NCBI GenBank assembly: GCA_020851235.1
Contig: JADZDD010000036.1
Location: 1 to 36,619 of the forward strand
DNA length: 36,619 nt
DNA from: Burkholderiales bacterium
Lineage (GTDB): Bacteria > Pseudomonadota > Gammaproteobacteria > Burkholderiales > Casimicrobiaceae
Reading direction: 5' to 3'
Shown: in pieces, positions 19,650 to 28,422 of the stretch
Layout: each line of letters starts with the position of its first letter
Numbering within the stretch: the first letter of the stretch is position 1
The notes under the pieces: model-generated
Database searches by the model: none
What the model was told of the DNA's origin: nothing
What the model saw: only the letters and a program-made list of their open reading frames with translations
Program-made: the position numbers and the translations under genes

Positions 19650-20300
19650 TCAGTCGCGCCGGACGAGCGCGATCGCGGCAACGATCATCGCGACGAAGAA
19701 CACGAACGTCCACGCCGCGATCGCGAGACCCAGGAGCACCCAGCCCTGGTCGGCGCATTCACCGCTGCCTTGCAGCACGCGGGCGACGACGTCGGTGAGC
19801 GGCAGCGTCTCCAGCATGTAGTCGAGCCCCATGCCGCAGGCGGCGACGCTGCCCTTGGGCTGCGCCTGGATCCATACCTGCCACGCGGCGAGTCCGGCAC
19901 CGGTGCCGGCGGTGATGAACGTGAGCACCGCATAGACGATCGCGCCGCTGCGCCCCGGGCCGTGGACCGCCGCCGCGAGAAAGACGACCCCGGTGGCGAT
20001 GACGGCAACGCGCTGGAAGATGCACAGCGGACAGGGATAGATGTCGCGTCCGTACTGCAGGTAGAGCGCCCAGGCGATGAGGCCGCCGCAGACGACAAAG
20101 CCCACCGCGTAGGCGAGGCGCCGGGGCGGCAGGAGCAGGAGCACGATCGCGCTCGTCGCCACGGTCCACGCGGTGATGCGGTAGGCGATCGGGCCGACCA
20201 GGTTCGCGACGTCGAGGATCTGGAAGACGAGGTCCTGCGCGACGAAAATGACTGCGACCAGGAGGGTGACGAGCGGCCAGGCGATGGCGGTGTAAGGCAT
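19650..20300 (-). CDS. dsbB: disulfide bond formation protein B, N-terminally extended
   Basis: DsbB reoxidises periplasmic DsbA and passes electrons to quinones. The 216-residue product has the first redox pair C90-P-L-C93 after the segment ALYLQYGRDIYP, and the second pair C155 and C182 in the second periplasmic loop (CGMGLDYMLETLPL). The spacing fits E. coli DsbB (C41/C44, C104/C130) with about 49 extra residues in front. That extension holds two more hydrophobic segments (about 5-28 and 42-58), so six membrane spans are predicted instead of four. The start ATG 20300 is the first in frame after unrelated sequence. It is last in a minus-strand group after metY. Confidence 0.88.
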   Translation of the reverse strand: MPYTAIAWPLVTLLVAVIFVAQDLVFQILDVANLVGPIAYRITAWTVATSAIVLLLLPPRRLAYAVGFVVCGGLIAWALYLQYGRDIYPCPLCIFQRVAVIATGVVFLAAAVHGPGRSGAIVYAVLTFITAGTGAGLAAWQVWIQAQPKGSVAACGMGLDYMLETLPLTDVVARVLQGSGECADQGWVLLGLAIAAWTFVFFVAMIVAAIALVRRD

Positions 20301-20341
20301 GGGTGTATCGAGGCGACGGGGCGGACGGGGTCGCCGCACCG

Positions 20342-21625
20342 CTACTGCGAGCGGGCGAGCGCCTGATCCAGATCCCAGATGATATCGTCCAGCGACTCGA
20401 GCCCGATCGACAGGCGAATCAGCGACGGGGCGACGCCGGCGGCGATCTGCTCTTCTTCCGAGAGCTGACGGTGCGTCGTCGATGCGGGATGGATCACGAG
20501 GGACTTGGCGTCGCCGATGTTGGCGAGGTGCGACAGGAACTGCACGTTCTCGATGAACTTCTCGCCGGCTCGTGCGCCGCCGCGGACGCCGAAGGTGAGG
20601 ATGCCGCCGGCACCGCGCGGGAGATAGCGCTGCGCGAGGGCGTGGTAGCGATTGCCGGGCAAGCCCGGATACTGGACCCACTCCACCCTCGGATGCGCGG
20701 CGAGGTGCCGCGCCACGGACAGCGCCGATTCGCTGTGGCGCGGCATGCGCAGGTGCAGCGTTTCGATGCCCTGGAGGAGCAGGAACGCCGAGTGCGGTGA
20801 GAGCGTGGGGCCGAGCGTGCGCATGACTTCCATGCGCGCCTTCATCGTGAAGCCGAAGTCGCCGAACGTCTCGTAGAAGATGACGCCGTGATAGCCACGC
20901 GACGGCTCGGTCATCTGTGGAAAGCGCCCGTTGTTCCACGGAAACCGGCCCGATTCGACGACCACGCCTCCCATCGTCGTGCCGTGTCCGCCGAGGTACT
21001 TGGTGAGCGAGTGGATCACGATGTCGGCGCCGTGCTCGAACGGGCGGCACAGGTAAGGCGAGGCGAGCGTGTTGTCGACGACGAGCGGCACGCCTGCCGC
21101 GCGGGCGATCGCGCCGATGGCGCTCAAGTCGGCGACGTTGAGCTGCGGATTGCCGAGCGTTTCGACGTACACGGCCTTGGTCGTGTCACGGATCGCTGCC
21201 GCGAACTGCGAGGGGTCGTCGCTGTCGACGAACGTGGCGTCGATGCCGAACTGGGCGAAGGTCACCGCGAGCTGCGTGTACGTCCCGCCGTAGAGCGTGC
21301 GGCTCGCGACGATGTGATCGCCCTTCTGGCACAGGGTGAGCAGGGCCACCATCTGCGCCGCCATCCCGGTGGCCGTGGCGAGCGCCGCGCGACCTCCCTC
21401 GAGCGCGGCGACGCGTTCCTCGAGCGCGGCCACGGTCGGGTTGGAGATGCGCGAGTAGACGTTGCCGAACGTCGCGAGATTGAAGAGGTTCGCCGCGTGC
21501 TCGGCGCTGTCGAAGACGTACGAGGTCGTCTGGTAGATCGGCAGCGCGCGCGATCCGGTGGCGGCATCGGGGATCTGGCCCGCGTGCAGGCACAGCGTAT
21601 CGAAGCCGTAGCGGTGGTCGGGCAT
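20342..21625 (-). CDS. metY: O-acetylhomoserine sulfhydrylase (aminocarboxypropyltransferase)
   Basis: This 427-residue cytoplasmic PLP enzyme forms homocysteine from O-acetylhomoserine and sulfide in methionine synthesis. It opens FDTLCLHAGQIPDAATGSRALPIYQTTSY, has YSRISNPT, the PLP-binding block HSLTKYLGGHG with K209, and VVDNTLASPYLCRPFEHGAD. The large LGPTLSPHSAFLLLQGIETL region and the ending SIGLESLDDIIWDLDQAL are typical of the MetY branch rather than the shorter MetB/MetZ enzymes. It lies between a CoA-binding protein gene (upstream, 17 bp) and dsbB (downstream, 41 bp). Confidence 0.94.
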   Translation of the reverse strand: MPDHRYGFDTLCLHAGQIPDAATGSRALPIYQTTSYVFDSAEHAANLFNLATFGNVYSRISNPTVAALEERVAALEGGRAALATATGMAAQMVALLTLCQKGDHIVASRTLYGGTYTQLAVTFAQFGIDATFVDSDDPSQFAAAIRDTTKAVYVETLGNPQLNVADLSAIGAIARAAGVPLVVDNTLASPYLCRPFEHGADIVIHSLTKYLGGHGTTMGGVVVESGRFPWNNGRFPQMTEPSRGYHGVIFYETFGDFGFTMKARMEVMRTLGPTLSPHSAFLLLQGIETLHLRMPRHSESALSVARHLAAHPRVEWVQYPGLPGNRYHALAQRYLPRGAGGILTFGVRGGARAGEKFIENVQFLSHLANIGDAKSLVIHPASTTHRQLSEEEQIAAGVAPSLIRLSIGLESLDDIIWDLDQALARSQ

Positions 21626-21642
21626 GGTGACGGGCTTCTGCG

Positions 21643-22137
21643 CTAATCGCGGACGGCGCGGGTCGCCACGGCCTCGGGTCGCCGCGCCGAGATGACGCCG
21701 GTATTGACACCCGCCCAGTTCAGACCGCCCAGGATGCGCGCGTGCTCGATCTTGACGCAGCGATCCATCACGACGTCGAGACCGCCGGCCAGCGCGATCT
21801 GCGCCGCCTCCTCGTTGCGGATGCCGAGCTGCATCCACAGCACCTTGGCGCCGATCGCCACCGCCTCGTGCGCGATGGGCACGATGTCCTGCGGCTTGCG
21901 AAAGCAGTCCACGATGTCCACAGCCTGCCCGATCGCGGCAAGCGAAGGATGGCAGCGCTCACCCAGGATCATGGCCTGTCCCGGATTCACCGGAATGACA
22001 CGATAGCCCTTGCCTTGCATGTACTGCGCAGCGAAATAACTCGGGCGATACCAGTGCGCGGACAACCCCACGACGGCGATGCTCCGGGACTGGGCAAGGA
22101 TGCGCCGCAGTCCGACGATGTCGTCGACGAGGGGCAT
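21643..22137 (-). CDS. CoA-binding domain protein (YccU-like)
   Basis: This 164-residue protein is a single Rossmann-like CoA-binding domain (PF13380): SRSIAVVGLSAHWYRPSYFAAQYMQ, then GYRVIPVNPG, VDIVDCFRKPQD, VLWMQLGI, and GLDVVMDRCVKIEH near the end. Relatives such as E. coli YccU bind CoA or a similar ligand; their cellular role is not established. The gene is 10 bp downstream of the crystallin-like gene and 17 bp upstream of metY. It is commonly next to metY in betaproteobacteria in my recollection, which may point to a link with sulfur or CoA metabolism. Confidence 0.88.
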   Translation of the reverse strand: MPLVDDIVGLRRILAQSRSIAVVGLSAHWYRPSYFAAQYMQGKGYRVIPVNPGQAMILGERCHPSLAAIGQAVDIVDCFRKPQDIVPIAHEAVAIGAKVLWMQLGIRNEEAAQIALAGGLDVVMDRCVKIEHARILGGLNWAGVNTGVISARRPEAVATRAVRD

Positions 22138-22147
22138 GGTCGCGCGT

Positions 22148-23113
22148 CTAGCGCCAGCCGGGGTGGTTGCCGCGATCGTTGTCGAGGCGCCGGCCCGACG
22201 AGATCTGATTGGCGAACCATCCGAGCTGCGGATAATCGCCCGGCCCGAACGAGCGACACTCGCCCTGGAAGTTGGCGTCGGTGCAAAACAGCCACTGGCC
22301 GCGCAGGATTCGCAGCGAGGCGGCGCGGTCGTTGAAGCCCACGTCCGCGAAATTGGCGACGACGTCCGAATCCATCGTGAAATTGCGGCCACGGAAATTG
22401 TCGCGTTCGTAGAGGACCGCGCGGCCGCCGCCACCACCACCGCCACCGCTGCCCCAGCCCCAGCCGTCGTTCCCGGGCGGCCGGCCGGCGCCGCCGGCAT
22501 TGGGGTTGAAGGGACGAAGCGAACTCACGCGCCCGGTGACCCCTCCCAGGTCGTCGTGCCGTCCCGGCGGCAGCACTTCGCAGCTGCTCATGAAATTGGC
22601 GTCCGCGCAGAACTGCCACGTGCCGCGATTGATGAGCGCCGAGCGCGCGCGGTCGTTGAAGCCGGTGCCGCCCAGGTCGGCTATCGGGCCATCGACCGCG
22701 AACGAGCGGCCGGTGAGGCCGGGCGACTCGAAGAGGACCACCGACTCGCCCCCACCGGGTCGCTGCCCGCCCCAGGACCCGCCTCCGCCCCAGGACCCGC
22801 CCCCACCGCCCATGTCGCGAACCGACGAGACCGTATCGGCCATGCCCATGGCGCCGAGCGAGGGGTACTGGCCGGGCTGGAGGGTGACGCAGGCACCGCG
22901 GAACATCGAATCCGCGCAAAGCTGCCAGACCCCACTTCGCACGAGCACCGATCGGGCGCGATCGTTGAAGCCGACGCGGGCGAGGTCGTCCACGGTGGAG
23001 CCGGTGTCGAAGCGCGCCCCGCCGAAGTTGTCGCCGGAAAACAGGGTGAGTTCCTGTGCCGGAACGGCCAGCGCGTACAGCCAGAAGAGCGTGAAGAGCG
23101 CGAGTCGCTTCAT
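22148..23113 (-). CDS. secreted protein with three beta/gamma-crystallin domains
   Basis: This 321-residue exported protein has a signal peptide (about 1-19, ending PAQ). Three similar domains follow at about 22-100, 124-202 and 231-310, joined by Gly-rich linkers. Each opens like a crystallin Greek key (LFSGDNFGGARF; LFESPGLTGRSF; LYERDNFRGRNF). Each has an N-D-R-A-x-S motif (50-55, 153-158, 261-266) close to the calcium-binding signature of microbial beta/gamma-crystallins, though the fifth position is R or A instead of S/T. Each has two cysteines nine residues apart (66/75, 169/178, 277/286), suggesting one disulfide per domain. It probably acts as a periplasmic or extracellular structural or calcium-binding protein; function unknown. 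Confidence 0.85.
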   Translation of the reverse strand: MKRLALFTLFWLYALAVPAQELTLFSGDNFGGARFDTGSTVDDLARVGFNDRARSVLVRSGVWQLCADSMFRGACVTLQPGQYPSLGAMGMADTVSSVRDMGGGGGSWGGGGSWGGQRPGGGESVVLFESPGLTGRSFAVDGPIADLGGTGFNDRARSALINRGTWQFCADANFMSSCEVLPPGRHDDLGGVTGRVSSLRPFNPNAGGAGRPPGNDGWGWGSGGGGGGGGRAVLYERDNFRGRNFTMDSDVVANFADVGFNDRAASLRILRGQWLFCTDANFQGECRSFGPGDYPQLGWFANQISSGRRLDNDRGNHPGWR

Positions 23114-23336
23114 GGGTGGATGCGTGCCATGGGCACCGAAGGTGCGGGAAGCCGAAAAGTATCACGGCCGACCCGTGCTGCGGCCGATGCACGTGCGTTC
23201 GCGCCGGCGGCGGCGGCGTGGCCATTCGTGAGCGTGATCGGCCTGCTTCTTGCTTGTGCGATCGGATCGCGGCCCACGTGCCTTCGATCCGGAATCCGAT
23301 GCGCCGGGCGTCGGCGTGACTTATCCTCCCCCAGCC
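23114..23336. other. divergent intergenic region
   Basis: This 223-bp gap separates the crystallin-like gene (minus) from the PAS-GGDEF-EAL gene (plus) and must contain both promoters. On the minus strand GATACT near 23158-23163 could be a -10 for the crystallin gene. No convincing -35 or operator is seen. The plus-strand frame is open through 23250-23336, but that part does not resemble a protein domain. Confidence 0.35.
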
Positions 23337-26300
23337 ATGGCCTTCGCGCCCCCCGTCCATCAGCCCGAGTCGGCACCGACCGTCGGCCACCACGGCGGAC
23401 GCGGCTCGCTGCTCGCGCTGTCGCAGCGCAAGCTCAACGCGCTCGGCCTGCCGATTGCGTACGTCGATCGCCATCAGCGTTACCGCTTCGCCAACCGGGC
23501 GTTTCTCGAGTGGCTCGATCGGCGCGAGGACGAGGTCGTCGGTCGCGAGGTCGTCGAGGTCGTCGGCCGCGACCTCTTCCAGATCTACCGCGCATACGTC
23601 GAGGCCGCGCTCGCGGGAGAACGCACCGGATACGAGCGCCAGCTCGTCACGTCGGGCCGGCCCCCGATGTGGGTCCGCGTCGACTACTACCCCGACCGCA
23701 CGACGCAAGGGCACGTCCGTGGCTATCTCGTCACCTACCTCGACATCGACCACGTCAAGCGGCTGGAGCTCGAGGCGGGGCAGCGCGAGCATCGCCTGCG
23801 CGTCGTCACCGACAGTGTCGGGCTGCCGATCCTGTACTTCGATCGCCAACTGAAGGTCCGTTTCGCGAACAAGCCGTTCGGCCACTGGCTCGGGCTGCCC
23901 GCGGACGACGTGCTTGGGCACGGCTTGCGCGAAGTCCTCCCCGGTAGCGCATTTGCCGAGATGGAGCCGTACACCGCGCGCGCGCTGGCGGGGGCGAGCG
24001 TCACCTACGAGCGCCGTGAGTTGCGCCGTGTCGGCGATCCGCGCTGGACCCGGATCACGCTCTTCCCGGATCGCGAAGCCGGCAGTCGCGTGAGCGGCGT
24101 CTTCGTCGTGATGACCGACATCGAGGAGGACATCCGCATTCGCGACGCCTTGAAGGCGCAGGGCGCGCAAATGCGCCTGTTCGCGGACAACATTCCGGGG
24201 CCGGTCGCCTACCTCGACCGCAATCTGCGCTACACCTTCGTCAACCAGGCTTTCGCCAACTCGGTGAACAAGGCGCAGGACGCGATCTATGGGCGGCGTC
24301 CGGTCGACGTGATGCCCCCGGACGTCGCCACGTTCCTGCGCTCGATCCTCGAGCGCGCCATGGCGGGCGAGCAGGTCGAGTACGAGCGGGTGGGCACGCC
24401 GGCGCAGGGAGTCCGGCGTTGGCTGCACGGGCGTGTGGTCCCCGACTTCGACGACGCGCGATCGGTGCGGGGCCTGTACTGCACCGAGTACGACATCCAC
24501 GACCTCAAGCTCGCGGAGCAGGCGCTGGCGGCGCGCGAGGAGCAGCTGCGGCTGTTCAACGACAACATTCCCGAGCCCATCGTCTACCTGTCGGCGGATC
24601 ATCGCTACCAGTTCGTCAACGACGCCTTCCTGCGTCTGGCCGGGCTCACCCGCGACGACGTGATCGGCAAGGCGGCCGACGAGGTCGTGGCCCCGCAGGT
24701 GGCAGGCATGCTGGAGCCGGCGCGTAACCGCGCCTTTCCCGCGGAGTCGATCACCTACGAGCGCGCCGTTCGCGATGCCTCGGGCCACGAGCGCTGGATC
24801 CGCGCGCATTGCGTTCCCGACCTCCACTTCGACGGTACCGTCAAGGGCGAGTACATCGTCGGTCACGACATCACCGATCTCAAGCAGGCGCAAGACGCTC
24901 TCGCGGCGCGTGAGGGCCAGTTGCGCGCGATCATGGATGGCGTTCCGGCGCCCGTGGCGTACATCGATCGCGACGAGCGCTGCCAGTACGTCAATCGCTC
25001 GTTCCTGCTGTTCTTCGGGCTGACGCCCGAGCAGGTCGCGGTGCTGCGGCTGCGCGAGGTCGTCGGACACGGCATCTACCAGAGCGCGCAGGCGATGCTC
25101 ACCCGGGCGATGGAGGGCGAGTCGACGGCCTTCGACCGCTTGGTGACCGGCGCCCACGGCGTGCGGCGGTGGATGACGATTCGCGTGGTGCCCGATGCCT
25201 CGCCGGGTGGCGAGGTGTACGGCGCCTTCGTCCTGATGAACGACATCCACGGCCTCAAGCAGGCGCAGGAGGCGTTGCGCGACTCCGAGGCGCAGATGCG
25301 GCTCATCATGGACAACGTGCCGGCCCGCGTGTCGTACATCGATCGCGACTATCGCTACCGCTTCTTCAATCGGCACAACGAGGAGTGGCTGGGCGAGGGC
25401 CGGCACGCGCTCACGGGCCGCACGTTCACCGAGGTCCTCGGCAGCGAGCGCGCCGGGCAACTGGAACCCGTCCTCGAGCGCGTGCTCGAAGGCGAAACGG
25501 TCACCACCGAGCGCGAGCTCACGCAGCCCGACGGCCAGCTGCGCTGGGAATCGATCCACTACGCACCGCACCGCGACGCGGAAGGGAACGTGGTCGGCAT
25601 CTATGCCATGCACGCCGACATCCACGACCAGAAGCGCAACGAGGAAGAGCTCCGGCGCGTCAACTGGATGCTGTCGAGCCACATCAACAACACGCCGCTC
25701 GCGGTTCTGGAATGGGATCGCGACCTGCGCCTGGTGCGCTGGTCACCGCAGGCGGAGAACATCTTCGGGTGGCGCAGCGACGAGGTCCTCGGCGTTCCGC
25801 TCACGGCGAGTCCGATCGTTCACGACGCCGACCGCAGCGAGTTCACCACCCAGGTCTCGCGGCTCATCGAGCAGCACGAGCCGCGCGCCACCGGCGTCAC
25901 CCGCAACCAGCGTCGTGACGGCAAGACGATCTGGTGCGAGTGGTATCACTCGGCGCTGCTCGACCACGACGGCGATCCGGTGTCGATTCTCTCGTTCGTC
26001 CAGGACGTGTCCTCCCGCGTCGAGGCCGAGGAGCGCCTGCAGTACCTCGCCACGCGCGACGCGCTCACCGGCCTGCCCAACCGGCTGCTCCTGCAGGAGC
26101 GCCTGGCGGCAGCGATCGCGCACGCCAAGCGCCATGCGCATCGTGTCGGCGTGCTGTTCATCGATCTCGATCGCTTCAAGAACGTGAACGACACGCTCGG
26201 TCACCGCATCGGCGATGAACTGCTGAAGAAGGTGACGGCGTCGCTGTCCGCCGCGCTGCGCGCGAGCGACCTCCTCGCGCGTCTGGGTGGCGACGAGTTC

Positions 26301-27332
26301 ATGGTGATCGTCGAGGACTTCGAGCAGCGCTCGGCGCTCGGCCGTGTCGCCGAGAAGCTCCAGGGCGCGATCACGCAGCCGTTCGAGGTCGAGGGCCACG
26401 AGATCTTCGTCACCGCGTCGATCGGTATCGCCGCGTATCCGGACGATGCCGACGATCCCGAGGAGCTCATGAAGCACGCGGACGTCGCGATGTACCGCTC
26501 GAAGGATTTGAGCGGCAACACGTACCAGTACATCGACGAGCATCTCGCCGAGGATCGGCGCCGCCAGCATTCGCTGGAGACGGCGCTGCGCGCCGCACTC
26601 GCCGAGGAGGCGCTGTCGCTGCACTACCAGCCGGTACTGCGCATCGCCGACGGGGCGGTGGTCGGCGCCGAGGCATTGCTGCGCTGGAGCGATCCGACGC
26701 ATGGGGGCGTGCCGCCCAACATGTTCATTCCGCTGGCGGAGGAGTCGGGGCTCATCCACGCCTTGGGCGAGTGGGTGTTGCGCAGCGCGGCGCGACAGTG
26801 CGTCGAGTGGCGTCGCGACGGCTTGGAGCTCACCGTCTCGGTCAATCTGTCGGCGCGCCAGTTCTATCGCGACGACCTCGCCGTGCGCATCCGGGAGATC
26901 GTGCGGGAGGAGGCGTGCGAGCCGTCGTGGCTCAAGCTCGAGGTCACCGAGACAAGCCTGTTGCACGACCTCGACGCCATCGAGAAGGTGCTCCGGCAGC
27001 TGCGCGACGAGGGCTTCGGCGTCGCGATCGACGATTTCGGCACCGGCTATTCGTCGCTCACGCACTTGAAGCGATTTCCGATCGATACGCTCAAGATCGA
27101 CATCTCGTTCATCGCCGATCTCGAAACCGATCCGCAGGACGCGGCGATCACCAAGGCGATCATCAGTCTCGCCGGGGGTCTCGACCTGCAGGTGGTCGCC
27201 GAAGGCGTGGGCACGCACGCCCAGCTCGAGTTCCTCGCCGCGTGCGGCTGCGACTATTTCCAGGGCTACTTCGCAAGCGAAGCGCTACCGGTCACCGCCT
27301 TTGGCGCGTTCGTGCGCGCGCATCGGGTCTAG
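23337..27332 (+). CDS. seven-PAS GGDEF-EAL c-di-GMP turnover protein
   Basis: This 1331-residue cytoplasmic protein has no signal peptide or membrane segment. Seven PAS domains start near residues 29, 154, 279, 404, 529, 654 and 778. They are followed by a GGDEF domain (about 895-1065) and an EAL domain (about 1075-1325). The cyclase motif is intact (GGDEF 984-988) and an inhibitory I-site RASD lies at 975-978, exactly five residues before it. The phosphodiesterase also looks intact: EALLRW from 1112, SVNLSARQF, EVTETSLL, DDFGTGYSS from 1232, TLKID and VAEGV. It could make or degrade c-di-GMP in response to ligand or redox input. The first six PAS units repeat at exactly 125 residues. The start is the ATG giving a short lead before PAS1; a GTG-type extension to 23250 is less likely. 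Confidence 0.92.
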   Translation: MAFAPPVHQPESAPTVGHHGGRGSLLALSQRKLNALGLPIAYVDRHQRYRFANRAFLEWLDRREDEVVGREVVEVVGRDLFQIYRAYVEAALAGERTGYERQLVTSGRPPMWVRVDYYPDRTTQGHVRGYLVTYLDIDHVKRLELEAGQREHRLRVVTDSVGLPILYFDRQLKVRFANKPFGHWLGLPADDVLGHGLREVLPGSAFAEMEPYTARALAGASVTYERRELRRVGDPRWTRITLFPDREAGSRVSGVFVVMTDIEEDIRIRDALKAQGAQMRLFADNIPGPVAYLDRNLRYTFVNQAFANSVNKAQDAIYGRRPVDVMPPDVATFLRSILERAMAGEQVEYERVGTPAQGVRRWLHGRVVPDFDDARSVRGLYCTEYDIHDLKLAEQALAAREEQLRLFNDNIPEPIVYLSADHRYQFVNDAFLRLAGLTRDDVIGKAADEVVAPQVAGMLEPARNRAFPAESITYERAVRDASGHERWIRAHCVPDLHFDGTVKGEYIVGHDITDLKQAQDALAAREGQLRAIMDGVPAPVAYIDRDERCQYVNRSFLLFFGLTPEQVAVLRLREVVGHGIYQSAQAMLTRAMEGESTAFDRLVTGAHGVRRWMTIRVVPDASPGGEVYGAFVLMNDIHGLKQAQEALRDSEAQMRLIMDNVPARVSYIDRDYRYRFFNRHNEEWLGEGRHALTGRTFTEVLGSERAGQLEPVLERVLEGETVTTERELTQPDGQLRWESIHYAPHRDAEGNVVGIYAMHADIHDQKRNEEELRRVNWMLSSHINNTPLAVLEWDRDLRLVRWSPQAENIFGWRSDEVLGVPLTASPIVHDADRSEFTTQVSRLIEQHEPRATGVTRNQRRDGKTIWCEWYHSALLDHDGDPVSILSFVQDVSSRVEAEERLQYLATRDALTGLPNRLLLQERLAAAIAHAKRHAHRVGVLFIDLDRFKNVNDTLGHRIGDELLKKVTASLSAALRASDLLARLGGDEFMVIVEDFEQRSALGRVAEKLQGAITQPFEVEGHEIFVTASIGIAAYPDDADDPEELMKHADVAMYRSKDLSGNTYQYIDEHLAEDRRRQHSLETALRAALAEEALSLHYQPVLRIADGAVVGAEALLRWSDPTHGGVPPNMFIPLAEESGLIHALGEWVLRSAARQCVEWRRDGLELTVSVNLSARQFYRDDLAVRIREIVREEACEPSWLKLEVTETSLLHDLDAIEKVLRQLRDEGFGVAIDDFGTGYSSLTHLKRFPIDTLKIDISFIADLETDPQDAAITKAIISLAGGLDLQVVAEGVGTHAQLEFLAACGCDYFQGYFASEALPVTAFGAFVRAHRV

Positions 27333-27373
27333 GCGCGCGCCGGCGGCGTCGCGACGGCGCCCGGCCAGGCTCC

Positions 27374-28156
27374 CTACGCGAGGCTCGCGATCCAGTCGGC
27401 GACGCGTCCAGCCGCGACCTCCCACTCCGGCTCGAGCATCAGCATGTGCGCCATGCCCGGGACGATCACCGCTTCGACGCGATGGTGGCGTGCGCTCGCG
27501 CGCACGTCGTCGGGCGTCGCGATCCGATCCCCCTGGGCGCCGAGCACGAGCGTCGGCGCGTTGGCCTGTGGCTCGGTCCAGTGCAAGCGCAGCGACAGAT
27601 CGAAGAGCACGCGCGCCGACTCCCCGTTGAGGTGGTGCACCGCCTGGACGAGCACGTCGGGATCGACGCCATCGCTGAAATAGAAAGGCCGCAGCGCCGT
27701 CAGGACATCGACGGGCAGACGCGTGGGGTCGAGGCCCAGGAGCTGCGGATTGAACGCCGGTGAGGATGTGGCCAAGCGCGCCGCCACCGGCACGAGGCCC
27801 GACGGCGGGACTGGAGCGAGCAGTCCGGCAGCGCGCACCGGACGCCTTGCCATCATCCGCTCGATCACGGCGGCACCCATCGAGTGGCCGATGAGGACCG
27901 GCGGAGTGGGCAAGTCGACCGCGATGCTCTCGACATCGGCGACGTAGTCGTCGAGGCTGGCAAGGAAGAGCGTTTCCGCGCCGCTGCTCGTCCCGTGACC
28001 GCGCAGCGAGAGCGCGTACGACGGATAGCCGTGCGCGGCGAACCAGGGCAGGAAGAAGTGGTCCCAGCACCAGGCGTCGCAGTAGCCGCCGTGCACGAAG
28101 AGCAGCGGCGGCTTGCGGGTGGCGCGGCCGGGCTGGCGCGACCGGAGTTCGAGCAT
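27374..28156 (-). CDS. alpha/beta-fold hydrolase
   Basis: This 260-residue cytoplasmic protein has an alpha/beta-hydrolase fold. It has the oxyanion segment FVHGGYCDAWCW (20-31), nucleophile elbow GHSMG with S92, acid D in LGAQGDRIATP, and histidine in PGMAHMLMLEP. A cap region lies about 110-200. The family covers lipases, esterases and dehalogenases; nothing here fixes the substrate. It stands alone, convergent with the PAS protein gene (41 bp between stops) and divergent from uvrC. Confidence 0.85.
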   Translation of the reverse strand: MLELRSRQPGRATRKPPLLFVHGGYCDAWCWDHFFLPWFAAHGYPSYALSLRGHGTSSGAETLFLASLDDYVADVESIAVDLPTPPVLIGHSMGAAVIERMMARRPVRAAGLLAPVPPSGLVPVAARLATSSPAFNPQLLGLDPTRLPVDVLTALRPFYFSDGVDPDVLVQAVHHLNGESARVLFDLSLRLHWTEPQANAPTLVLGAQGDRIATPDDVRASARHHRVEAVIVPGMAHMLMLEPEWEVAAGRVADWIASLA

Positions 28157-28422
28157 CGAGGCGTCAGGAATCAGCAGATGCCGCGTGACACTGCACGTCG
28201 TGTGCCAGCCAAGATGCTGCGGGGCGGGAAAGGCGGTCGGGGCGAGAGCATCGGGCGACGCCGTGGCGCGTCGGGCAGCTTGCGCGCGGCGGGGCGCTTG
28301 CCATGGCGAGGCGCGATTCTATCGCGACTTGCGGCGCGACGTGCACGCGCGGGCGTAGACTCGGTCACCGTCCTCCCGTTGCAAGCGGCGCGACCCGGCG
28401 TGCACCTCGCGCCCCGATCCCC

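Noticed and set aside
22400-22830. Gly-rich runs in the crystallin-like gene as a possible frameshift or repeat array
   Set aside because: The frame stays open and domains on both sides are in phase, so these are linkers.
23337-25680. 375-bp periodicity as a possible CRISPR or DNA repeat array
   Set aside because: The period reflects PAS protein domains of low DNA identity, not short identical repeats with spacers.
21987-25682. A 1231-codon open frame on the minus strand
   Set aside because: It lies antisense to the PAS-GGDEF-EAL gene and runs through the crystallin gene in another frame. Its Arg/His/Leu/Val-rich composition is that of a shadow frame in high-G+C DNA.
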